A stretch of DNA of 64,000 bases from Trema orientale (Eukaryota; Streptophyta; Magnoliopsida; Rosales; Cannabaceae). This document shows positions 1 through 10,262 of the stretch, piece by piece (position 1 is the stretch's first letter; every line of letters starts with the position of its first letter). The DNA lies in NCBI GenBank assembly GCA_002914845.1, contig JXTC01000019.1, positions 882,181 to 946,180 of the forward strand, in the 5' to 3' direction. The notes beneath the pieces were generated by a model, which was not told the origin of the DNA, searched no databases, and worked only from the letters and a program-made list of their open reading frames with translations. The translations under genes and the position numbers were made by a program.

Positions 1-324
1 ATCAACTTTCGAAAAGGATTTTGATTTGTTAGTCTCCTTCCTCAAAACAGTATTTTTCCGATTTATTTATTTTTTTTTCACAATAAACTTTCATTACTTT
101 GGTCGTTTGCCATGTATAGGAGTGCATAAGATATGTCTATATCGTCTTCAGCAGAACATGATTCTTATTCAAACACATATTGCACATTTTACTCCCATTA
201 TTCCCAAGCTTATTGAGTGACATTAAAGTTGCATGTTTTTACTTGTAACTATTTTTCTCTTGTCTCTCAATTATGTAGCTCCGCTTTCTTGGATTCTTAC
301 TTCGTCCCTTTTTCTCTTTCACAG
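1..324. other. Left-edge sequence, probably intronic
   Basis: No convincing coding region. It is T-rich and ends in a strong pyrimidine tract plus CACAG at 309-324, a good 3' splice site for the exon that follows. An upstream AG at about 287 could end an earlier intron, but I cannot identify an exon there. Confidence 0.35.
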
Positions 325-402
325 CATCCAGTCAACAGAAGTGACTATGACAATGTGATCGGTGCCTTGCCGTATTTGAAAGTAAACAGACAGGCAAAGT
401 AG
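325..402 (+). CDS. Candidate 3'-terminal exon of an unidentified gene (partial)
   Basis: After the splice acceptor TTTCTCTTTCACAG there are 25 codons in phase 0 and a TAG at 400-402. The peptide starts HPVNRSDYDNV and ends LKVNRQAK, a polar and ordinary-looking C-terminus that I do not recognise as a family. The codons look real rather than low-complexity, and an AATAAA lies downstream at about 622, as expected for a 3' UTR with a poly(A) signal. The sequence just downstream (from about 403) is duplicated at about 46,716, but this exon is not, so only the 3' UTR side seems to have been carried into the duplicated flank. The rest of the gene would lie left of the window. The alternative is a chance open frame. 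Confidence 0.35.
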   Translation, partial: HPVNRSDYDNVIGALPYLKVNRQAK

Positions 403-2434
403 AGGTGACGTTTGAAAGCGAGGACAGATGCTTATTTGATCTGTAAACATGTGATTTCTTAAATTTATAGGCGCTTTCTTGATTATTTCATTTTCTGATT
501 CAATGGATCTTGTTTTTGGCCCCCAATGAGAATTCCTTTTAATCTACTTCGCTCCCTTCTTTTCAGTTGTTCTCCGACTCACAGCATGCATCTCCATTGA
601 CAATACACAAGTGTTTCGTAGGAATAAAACTTGATAGTCTTACAGTGATTTCCAAGTATATTTCCCTGAGAATAAACAATATCTGCCCCTTCTAATGCTG
701 TACTCATAACTTGATTCGCTAGTGACTTGGTGATGTATTGACATTGCCTTCAAGACAGGGCGTAATCGAGATCTTTTAGCTTTCTTCAAGATTTGAGTGC
801 TCTGTTTGTAAGAGAGAAACCGACTTTACCTTGACTGGAGCCAGCATTTGCGTTTTCCAGAAAGGTGAAGTCATTTTTGTTGCTGAATTGTGCTGTTGTC
901 ACAACTCTGATACGCTTGTCAGAGATTTATTGCCAAGAAACCAAAAGATGAACTTACAAGAAAAACATTCAACGGGCACACTCAATTTTTACGTGGTCCA
1001 CATTATGCCTACATCTATAGTACGGGAATGAGAACTTGAGCTGCAATGAAATTGCACAATTATTACGCGTTCTATGAAATGAACTCTGGATTTTCTCTCG
1101 GAAGATACTAAAATCCCAGTACGTCCAAGAGCTCACATAATCCAATTTTTTACGAGCTTTTCTGATCGGTTTCTCTCCCTATGAGCTCTCTCCGTTAAAG
1201 TCTGAAACTCAAAAACTTTTACCAGAAACTTTGACAAAAAATCATAAAACCAGAAAACTATCGAATAGAAGAACACAATGATTTATACTGGTCCAATACC
1301 CAATTTGGGAAATCTACATCCAGTTGCTGGTGACGACACGAATCCACTATGAAATATCAAAAGATTACAAATGTTCACTGGGTACAAAACACGACCAAGA
1401 CACCCTCTTCCCTTGTCCCGCTAAAAACCCTAGTACTCGAAGAATTTTCTCAGAACGAATGCTCGAAGAACCTCACAACCTTCCGCTGGTGTTTTATATT
1501 TCTTTGGAGTCTCTCACTAATCTCAGAATACATTAATGGATAATAAAAAGGCATGCCTTTAAATACAGACATAAAAGACATGTATAGATAGATTACAGGT
1601 TTCAAAGACTAGCTACTGAGTTTAACTAACTAGCCCTAACAGAATTCACTAACAACTAAAACTGATTATTGAGCTGGACCAGTCATAACAGACGAAGTAT
1701 AAACTCCTTACATATACACAAAGTAACAACCTCAACTAAACCACATGACAATATCACCTCATTACCAATGTCGTCATATTCCAGGAACTAGTGGTAGAAG
1801 CCAATGCTTTGTTCTATCTTGATGCTTTTGTGCCATCACTCAACAGTTTTATCTTCGCTACTCAACTCCGGACTCGTGTACCAAATCTTTGAGAACAACA
1901 GTACTTTCTGCAAGTCAAACTTAGTAATTATCATTCGTAAAATATACATTTGCAAAATGAGAATGAAAAGATGAAAAAAAAAAAAAGGAAATAAAAGAGT
2001 ATAAATCAGCATAACACAAACTTTGTAATATGTTTAGCCAATGAGGACCCATTATGGTCTTCCCTTTTGCACCATATCATAGCAAGGATTAAAATGAAGG
2101 AATTTGGCAAATTCACCTTAAAATCCAATCAAATTTGTTTAATTTTCGTGCTAAGAGGGCTTGATCACTGGCAACATTCAGTTTACAGAAGGACAAGTCC
2201 ATCGGGTAAACAAGTCAAGGACTTGCACTTTTCTTGCTCCTATTGGTGCTGTAAACAAGACAAGGATCAACTCCTCTGGCATGATGAAAAACAAGGAAAT
2301 TAGTGGTTTTACTCTCATTGCTAAGCGAAACTTCATATATGAACAACAAAATATGCATGGACTAGTTGAGAAATCAGAGAAGTATCAACAAGACATAAGT
2401 ATACATGACATTCTACCAGAAAAATGATTTTTTG

Positions 2435-2508
2435 TTGAAATACTGAAAACAGACAATTCGAAGAACCTTTATTGAAATACTGAAAACAGACAATTCGAAG
2501 AACCTTTA
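2435..2508. repeat. 37-bp perfect tandem duplication
   Basis: The 37-bp unit beginning TTGAAATACTGAAAACAGAC is present twice without a mismatch (2,435-2,471 and 2,472-2,508). Perfect identity in an otherwise diverged flank indicates a recent local slip. Confidence 0.9.
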
Positions 2509-3992
2509 TGGGAGACAAGATAAGTAGAAAGTCACTTGTACAACGCAAATACTTGTAATAGTTGTATCTTAAGGCAACAGAAGTCTTAATATTACATGAT
2601 AGAGCTCGTCAACTTCTCACATGGGGTACAAACTTGACTTTCCTTGAGTCATAGCAACCACCAAACCTGCAACAATTCCAAAGGGAAAACAAAAAAATCT
2701 CAAAAAAAGCAGCAACTTCTTTGGAAAAATTTAGACTTCTGAATCTCATGAAAAGGGTTTACAAAAACAATTAAACCAAATCTATCAGTTAACTAACTTG
2801 ACCAACATAACTAACTGTAACAAGTGGCGGCACAATTAGTGAACAACTCTTCAGCACTTACATATAACAGAACTAACTACAACGAAACACCACTGTAACT
2901 TGCACAGTCTTCTTCACCCTCTCTATCTTGCTGAGTTGGCCTTCATCAGTTAAGCAGTGGTAAAATAGAACCATGGCCTGTTGCTCTTGCCCACATAATG
3001 ATTTGCTCATTGCTCAACTTGATGCTTTTGTGCCATCACTCAATGACAGTTTTATCTTCCGTACTCAAGTCCCAACTAGTATGGTAATAGTTTCTGCAAG
3101 TGAAAGCAAGTAATCACTATGTGAAACTTCATTTGCAAAATGAGAATACAAACCAAAAAGATCATTAATCGGTATAACACATGCTCTGTAACATGTTTAG
3201 CCAATGAGGGAAAGGAAAATCTCATAGCCGTATTACAGAGCAAGCACGTATACCTTGAATTCTGAAAACACAATTCAAATTGGGTCAAGGATATTGAAAA
3301 ATGAAAGAATTTGGCAAAATTAGCTTGAAATTGTTGCACTTTTATTGCTCACACTGACGTTGTATATTGAAAACAAGGAAAGGTCAACCCATCTAGCTAT
3401 GAGGCTTCTCTCCAGCAGCTTAAGAAATAAGTTGATCAAATAAATGAAAAAAGAAACTCTACTAACTTAAGGATTTGATGAAATAGTGAAAGACAGTCCT
3501 TTTGAAAAAGCATTATGGGAGTTAAGATGAATAGAAAATGGCTTGTAGAAAACAAAATTGTCATACTTACTACTAAAGGTAACATGAGTAGTATGTTTAC
3601 ATGATGGAGTTCATCAATTTCCTATCAAATGGTACAAACTTGGGTTTCCTTGAGTAGTGCATTCTGTGAAACTCATGAAAAGAGTTGAAAGATTCAAATT
3701 AACAACCCACAAATAAGGGATGGCTTAAAATCCAAGAAAGCTAATATCCTTTAGTTTCTGACAAACCTTCATAAGTAAGCTTATGAGAACCATTGAAGCT
3801 TCATGATAATCTGTGGAGTATACTCATTCATCAAACTGGCATCTTGGCCTTCCCTTTTACAGTCCTATTAGATCAAGCAAGCAGAGTATCTAGATTGGGA
3901 AAACACGGTTACTCTCATCAGAGCATGCAAGCATGTCTAGATGTAAATACTTGGTTTCAGGTGAAAAAAATATAATTGAACGAACAAATTGT

Positions 3993-4290
3993 TCAAAATT
4001 GGAAAATAATATTTAGGAATGAAATTACCTTCATAATCAATTTGATTTGCTTAATTTTCCAGCTGATAGGGGCTTGATCGCTGGTTCAATATTCAAAAGG
4101 ATTAACCAAATGAGTCAGCTAGTGGAAATACGTTAATTATTTCAAAATTGGCAAAAAATATCTAGGAATGACATTACCTTCATGATCGATTTGATTTGCT
4201 TCATTTTCCAGTCGAGGGCTTGATCATTGATTCAATATCTAAACGGATTAAAAGAATGAGTTAGCTAGTCAGCAAGTGGAAACATGTTAG
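3993..4290. repeat. About 149-bp diverged tandem duplication
   Basis: Two adjacent copies start with TCAAAATTGG at 3,993 and 4,142. Both contain a GGAATGA-ATTACCTTCAT block, a TTGATTTGCTT block and a GGATTAA...ATGAGT block. The copies are clearly diverged. U2 retains part of this at 36,290-36,370. Confidence 0.75.
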
Positions 4291-4901
4291 TTAGAATATC
4301 AAAACATTTGATTTGTACTTTATTTTTTGTCAAAATGTCTTGCTCAAATTCCAGTTGTACACCTTTGGATGCTTCTTTGGCAGAATCCATCATATGTATA
4401 GGTAACAAAAACACTATATTTATAGTTTTTGACTTTTAAGTTCTGTTTAGTATAATGATTATTGTGAACATCTAAAACTAATAATTGCTCCAATTCAACA
4501 ACTACAAGGTGAAAAGTGGGATGGAACGAACATCTACAAATTTTGAAAAACTAAGCTCTGATATTGTTTCACAGTTTCTTTTCTTAATTTTCAGTATCAG
4601 GATGATGCTTCCAGAACAAAGCCTTGTAGGTAAAATGATAGCAACAAAACTAACAAACAAGAATGTAGTTAAAACAGTTTACAGAATAGATAACCTGTAA
4701 TAAATTAATAATACAAGGACAACAAAGTTTTTGCCACCAATTTGTATGTACAAAGACTACATTGTGCTAATGACAATCCTATGGAAGGAACAAACAAAAC
4801 ATCACAAAGCAAAAGAAATAAGTATATCCTTTCAAACATTTTCAACAAAGCAAGTTATTATAGTAGCTAATTAACTGAATCCAATGAAAATAATACAAAC
4901 C

Positions 4902-5019
4902 TTATGAACTATGAGAGTCCTTAGTCAACGTTAAAATCAATCTGAGGTCATGTCGAGACATTATGAATTGTGAGAGTCCTTAGCCAACATTAAAATCAAT
5001 CTGAGGTCATGTCAAGATA
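4902..5019. repeat. 59-bp tandem duplication
   Basis: The units at 4,902-4,960 and 4,961-5,019 both run TTATGAA...GAGAGTCCTTAG...AATCAATCTGAGGTCATGTC with a few substitutions. A related single copy lies near 45,680 in U2. Confidence 0.85.
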
Positions 5020-6239
5020 ATGTTGGTTGGTGAGAAAACTGTATTTTTTAGCTAGCTCTTACAGAATTGGTCAAGAATGGCCTAAATATGCAAATAAGAC
5101 ATTCAAAAAAGGAATTCAAAAAGACAAAAGTATAATATGGTTTGTGACTATAAAGTTTTCTGATGACCTTGTTCTAGAGGGAAAAAGTGACATGCCGTGT
5201 ATTAGACATTGTAGAACTACTTTGACAAAGAATACAACTGCACCAAAAGGGCAGAAACTAGAAGGGGGAATTACACCATACGTGTGAAGGCAGAACCACT
5301 TTGTGCTAAATTTAGCTTACTAATCTGACATTTCAACATGATCTATGGTCATGAAAAAGTACTGATTCTACTTCTAGCATAATAAAAAGCGAAGCTAGAG
5401 CTTCCAAATTATCAAAATAATTATAAAATTATATAGGATTTTGTATCAATTTGTCTGAACTGGTCTGTTGCATTAGAGTTTTGTGAAAAGTAGAAGCAAT
5501 TCTTCAAAAGAAATCTCAAACAGCGCTGGCAGCTGTGTCATGAAGACATAGAAATATACTTGTCTATGTCCACAGTTTCTACTCCATAAGTTGAGAATCC
5601 ACTTGGTCTCAGTTGAGAAGTTCCAAAAACTGCCATAAGGAAAAAGAAAAAAGATGAAGAAACCTACATTACTCTAAGAATCATTCAATTAAATCTAATT
5701 TACAAAACCACATTTCTTTACCTCTAGGTTGCTCAATAGGTTTAGAGGTTTAAATTTAATCAGCAGGAAACTAATGTAGATTTGCGAAAAATCTTGTATA
5801 TATCCTAACACCGAAGTACTGAATTCAGAATTTTCCAACGCATTTCGAGCTGAATTGACTGAACAATCTTCAATTTTTTAGCTGAAAAAGTATAAAAGAG
5901 TTAGACTGGAAGTTTTTACTATAAGATGACAATCCTAGCTAGTTGAATAAGTTCTAACATAAAATAGAAAATTAAATTCCACTAAGATGAAAGTTCTGTA
6001 TGATAAAGTCAATTTCTCACCTACCTACCTAGCCCATGGTGCCACACAGCTTGCATTTTTTTTTTTTTTTGGCTGGGAAACACCGCTTGCATTTTTTATT
6101 TACCTGAACAACACCAAAATAATTAGTTCATTAATATCATATATTCAAAATTGATTCATTATTTCAGAAAGAATGGAATAACCATAATGTTGTAACAAAA
6201 AATTTCATAGATTGGGGTTTCACATACTTGGATCTTCAT

Positions 6240-6740
6240 CATAATCAACACTCACCCAATGCCAATTTTCATTTGTAATTGACGCCAAATTTCGGTTTGT
6301 CGAGTGCTGGCCGGATCTCTGACCTCTTACACTCCCATCATAAAATTGGTATACAGCTTTTAGCTTGATTCGGGCCAATCCTCGCTTCCCTTTGGCATCT
6401 TCGGGAGTCTATCGCCATCTTTCAACCTAATTTACAATCAAATTGCAAGAATGAAAAACCAATTCGACAAATTCAAATGAAATCTATAGCTATAAAAATG
6501 GAAAACAAAAGAAACTTTCTAGAAATGAGAAGATGTTACTACCATTATGTATGGAGTTTATTTGCAGCATAGTCCTGGTAACTTGAATCTGAAGTTGTTA
6601 ATAAGTTGTCGACTAGGTAGCTGCATGCATACAAAAATTGAAAAGCTATAAGGATTCATCGAATTAGCAAATTTCTTTTAAGGATATGTTCAATTGAAAG
6701 GAAGAAGGCTAATAATTTACTTACGTACCGGAACTAGAAG
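6240..6740 (-). pseudogene. Relic of an NLR 3' end and downstream intron
   Basis: This stretch closely matches 50,825-51,420, the sequence just downstream of the CNL pseudogene. It holds a short piece reading GGGCCAATCCTCGC (the complement of the conserved GEDWP codons at the end of the LRR region in the intact CNL), then intron-like sequence, and at 6,719-6,731 the complement of a strong splice donor, CGG|GTACGTAAGT. The LRR and NB-ARC coding parts are absent. It is best read as the 3' stump of another tandem NLR copy in the same orientation as the two larger ones. Confidence 0.6.
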
Positions 6741-6922
6741 ATGGTGAATCTGGGACGAATATTTGAACATGATCTGGTTGTGTAACTATATAATTTTCTG
6801 ATGACCTTGTTCTAAAGTCAAAAAGTGACATTGTGAGTATTAGATATTGTAGAACCACTTTGACAAGAATATAACTGCAACAAAGATGCCAAAATTACAA
6901 GGGGAATTACACCAGACTGTTA

Positions 6923-7807
6923 GGGGTTGTTTGCATCAAAACTAAAAAACTGTTTTTTGTTTTAAAAAACAGAAAACTGTTTTCTGAAAACAAGTAAGGA
7001 TGTTTGACATTATTTTTTGAGAACAGTTTTTAAAAACAGAGTTAAAGAAAACAGAAAATTCAGAAAACAACAAAATATTATTTTCAAAGTGTTTTTTTAA
7101 TTTTTTTCTTTTTCTAAAAGAATAAAATAATTCTTTCACGTGATTTTTATATACACATTCTCTTGTAACTTTTTCTCTCCTCATTTTCTCTCACCATATT
7201 CTCTCTCATCACTTTCTCTCTCCTCATTTTCTCTCATTACTTTCTCTCTCTTCATTTTCTCTCATTACTTTCTCTTTCTTCATTTTGTTCCATCACTTCC
7301 TCTCTCATCATTTTTTATCCCTTCATTTTTTCAATCACATTATCTCTCCTCATTCTCTATTGCTACTTTGTTTTTTTTTTTTTTTAATTTTCTTTATCTT
7401 TATTTTCTTTTCCCATGCATTATTATCACTTTCTCTCTCTTGTGTGTTTTCATTTGTTTCTCTTTCTTCTATCTTTCTCAACACTATTTATTTTTTCATT
7501 CTTTCTTATCACTTTCTCTCTCATTATTATCTTTCATTACCTCTTCTCTTATAACTTTCTCTCTCTTTGTTCCCTTACTTGAATTTATATCTCGTCACTC
7601 CCTCTTTGACTTTTTCTCTTCACATATTTGTTTTATAATACAAATATGATTTTTTATATTCATATAGGTTTTTTTTCTCTAAAAAATATTTTTAGAAAAT
7701 ATTTGCCAAACACCCATTGTTTTCTGAGAACATTAAAAACAGTTTTGTTCTAATTTATGAAAACACAACTCTGAAAACAAAAAACAAAAAACAATGCCAA
7801 ACAGCCC
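6923..7807. mobile_element. Tourist/PIF-Harbinger-like MITE, 885 bp
   Basis: The ends are inverted: GGGGTTGTTTGCATC at the left and, in complement, GGGCTGTTTGGCATTG at the right, with further inverted A/T-rich subterminal matches (ACTGTTTTTTGTTTT type). It is flanked by TTA on both sides (6,920-6,922 and 7,808-7,810), the standard 3-bp duplication of PIF/Harbinger and Tourist elements. The paralogous flank at 5,260-5,350 lacks the insert, which gives an empty-site comparison. There is no transposase; the interior is a pyrimidine-rich block. Confidence 0.8.
7140..7640. repeat. Pyrimidine-rich low-complexity block inside the MITE
   Basis: About 500 bp dominated by repeated TTTCTCTC and CATTTTCTC words on the plus strand. 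It creates long apparent open frames full of F, S, L and H, which are artefacts of composition. Confidence 0.85.
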
Positions 7808-9239
7808 TTAGTTTTATGCTTTAGCTTAGAAATTTGACATTTCACAACGATCCATTCGACATGCTTGCAAGTTAGTTTGCTACTACTATGCTTTTGAAAA
7901 TTACCAATTCTACTTACAGAAAAATCAAAAGCAGAATACCAATCAGACTTCTAAAAGCTGATAATAATTATAGAAGAATATATTAGATTTGTACCAATAA
8001 CATTGCTGCATTTTTTTTTAACAGTTGTGTTAGATTTTGTGAAAAAAAGAAACAGAGTCTCCAGAAGTAACATCACACAGGGTTGGCTATGTATATAACA
8101 TAAAGAGATAAATACACCTATCTGTGTCCACGGTTACTACTCCATAAGTTGAGAACTCAGCTTGTCCCAGTTGATAAGTACCAAAAACTCTCAGTTAAAA
8201 AAAAAAACGCAAAAAACAAAGAAGACAAAGATCACTATATTGAGAATCATGCAATTAAATTCAATCACGGGTCATGTTTCTTTACCTCATTAGGTTGCTC
8301 AAGAGGTTTAAAGGTTTAAATTTAATGACCTGGAACCAATGCAAAAGTTTGTTACGCATCCCACACCATATTACGAAACTGAGAACTTTTTGATGCATTT
8401 CGAGCTAAATAGATTAAATAATCAATTTGTATTATGCAGAAAGTTCCAGTATACTTCTTGTCTCTTGAAGTTTTTACTATATAATCTTTCTTCCTCATAA
8501 GTAAGTTGAAGGATTACTAGTAGTACTAGTAGCACAGGAGAAAAGTAGATTTTTTTTTAATTTAATAAAAAGGGTAATAATTGAACAAATCTCGACTCAT
8601 AAAAAAAGTATTTGGGTAAAAATTTCCAATTAACAATAGTGAGAACAATACTAGTTGAATTAGTTGTATGATAAAACACAAAATACATAAAAAAAACAAA
8701 GCCGCATTATATATAATTATACTAAGATTAAAAATTAGGTATGATAAACTCAAGTGCCTTGGTTCACCTACCTAGCCCTCGGTGCCACATGCATATATAG
8801 CTTCCATTTCTTACTTACCTGTACAGCACAAAAATTAGTTCATTAATAACAAGTATCCACATTAATTCATTATTTGAAACAAACAAATTCAGAGACTGCG
8901 GTTTCACATACTTGCATCTTCATCATACTCTGCCCTCATCCATTGCCAATTACCTCTCCCCTGATCACTACATAAAATTGGTAAAGAGCTTTTGTTTGGG
9001 TGTCATGAGATTGAGGGAGGAGAATATGATTAAGTGCCAACTGGGGGAGCCCATCTTTTAACCTGATTTACGATCAAATTTATAAAATGACAAACCAATT
9101 CAACAAATTTAAATAAAATCTATATCAATAAAAGAATAATAAGAAAGAAGAGACGCAGGAAATGTAGAATTAATACAATACTTTTTCGAAAATTAAAAAT
9201 ATATATACATACATTTTTTTTTCCCCTGAACAAATGTGG

Positions 9240-9400
9240 AATAATGTCAGCAACCTTAGGTCAATCCTCGCCTATATCGCATAAAGTCTGGAGTCTTCAA
9301 ACAAGGTATGGTGCGTAATGCTTCGTGAGGCAGTGATGTCAACTTGGGTGACCCCCAAATTTCAAGGCTTTCGAATACAATAATAATACATGGCGCTACT
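9240..9400 (-). pseudogene. LRR C-terminal relic of an NLR
   Basis: Read on the minus strand, the sequence gives pieces such as LEIWGSPKLTSLP and a degraded match to the conserved end of the LRR region in the neighbouring CNL. The intact gene has TSLPKAIRSMTCLNTL here. Stops follow soon after and no longer frame exists. It lies less than 1 kb downstream of the intact CNL and in the same orientation, so it is either the stump of an older tandem copy or a duplicated terminal exon. Confidence 0.6.
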
Positions 9401-10262
9401 TTATAGATAAACTGAGAATGCCTGCGCAAATATTCAAATAAGAAAAGCAGAGAGAAAAAGAGATTCTTTTCAAGGCAAAATTACAGCGTCACAGCTTAAA
9501 AAAATTTGTTTTCATTTTTCTATAAGAAAAAGCTTTTTAATTTTTTTTTTATTGTTTCAATATATTTTTACATTCAATTAATGATACAGCTCAAATTTAC
9601 AAGTTACAACTGGCACATTAGCTAAACTTCCTTCCAGTTGGATGGAAAAGGCATAAATAGACATAGATGAGGGGTATCTGAAATCAGTTTACAAAATAGA
9701 GAATTAGAAAAATGCTTGAAAGTTATGGATTATAAATCTTTGGATCTTCATAATCAAATTTCATGCAAAGCCAAATTTCACTCTTTTTCCTGAATTAAAA
9801 TGAAACAAGTACATATACATGCGTGACACTTCAACCTGATGTATGATTAAATTCTAACAATAAAGAACAAAATGAAGAAAATAAAGAGATGTGGATTTTA
9901 TTTTATTAAAAAAAAAAATGAAAGAAGAAATTTAAGGACTAGAAGGTAGAATCATGACATTCGGTGCTAACATAGCCATTGCTATAAGACGTACGTTCGT
10001 TGATTAAAAAAGTAACGTATTTGAATAGTTGTAATTTTTTGTCATTTTTCCTAAATTTTCAAGCATGGAAAATAAATGAAAAAGAAGAAGAGGATTACCA
10101 TTTTCATGATCTACCGTGAAGTAGTTAAAAACATTTCGAATCGGTCCTGCATACGAAATTGCAAATCTAAGGATTCATCAAAACATATATATATATATTT
10201 TTTAATGGTGTTTAATAAAAAGGAACAACGCTGATAATTGACTTACGTATGTTTCATGGACC
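9401..10262. other. Downstream flank of the intact CNL
   Basis: No coding sequence seen. At 10,241-10,250 the complement reads ATACGTAAGT, homologous in position to the donor sites at 6,719-6,731 and 51,401-51,413. The intact CNL therefore probably has an intron in its 3' UTR, as the stop codon lies upstream of this site. Confidence 0.45.

Larger units (their letters stand above)
403..6240. repeat. Duplicated NLR-flank unit, copy U1
   Basis: Non-coding flank whose landmarks recur in the same order elsewhere. 403-600 matches 46,716-46,900. 1,240-1,560 matches 47,510-47,800. 1,790-1,920 matches 22,600-22,740 and 48,027-48,180. 2,080-2,140 matches about 48,400-48,470. 3,670-4,150 matches 35,940-36,370. 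4,300-4,430 matches 45,420-45,560. 5,140-5,870 matches 45,850-46,620. No open frame is conserved between copies, so I read it as intergenic or 3' UTR/intron sequence, not a gene. The segment 1,240-1,560 resembles the R region of a plant copia LTR (GGATTTATACTGGTTCA type) and may be an old solo LTR carried in the unit. Confidence 0.7.
6770..9150. repeat. Second local copy of part of the U1 flank
   Basis: 6,779-6,920 matches 5,141-5,290 (the TTTTCTGATGACCTTGTTCTA block through the GGGGAATTACACCA block). After the MITE, 7,811-8,460 continues the match to 5,295-5,890. 8,760-9,120 parallels 6,010-6,480 (CTACCTAGCCC...GCCACA...CTTGCATTT and the TTTCAACCTGATTTACGATCAAAT block). The matches are diverged but colinear. 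Confidence 0.65.

Noticed and set aside
831..1031. 66-residue open frame in U1, which I considered as a small conserved gene
   Set aside because: The sister copy at about 47,130-47,230 does not keep the frame, so there is no coding constraint.
7140..7649. 169-residue plus-strand open frame rich in F, S, L and H
   Set aside because: It is the translation of the TTTCTC low-complexity block inside the MITE. No domain, and a second overlapping frame looks the same.
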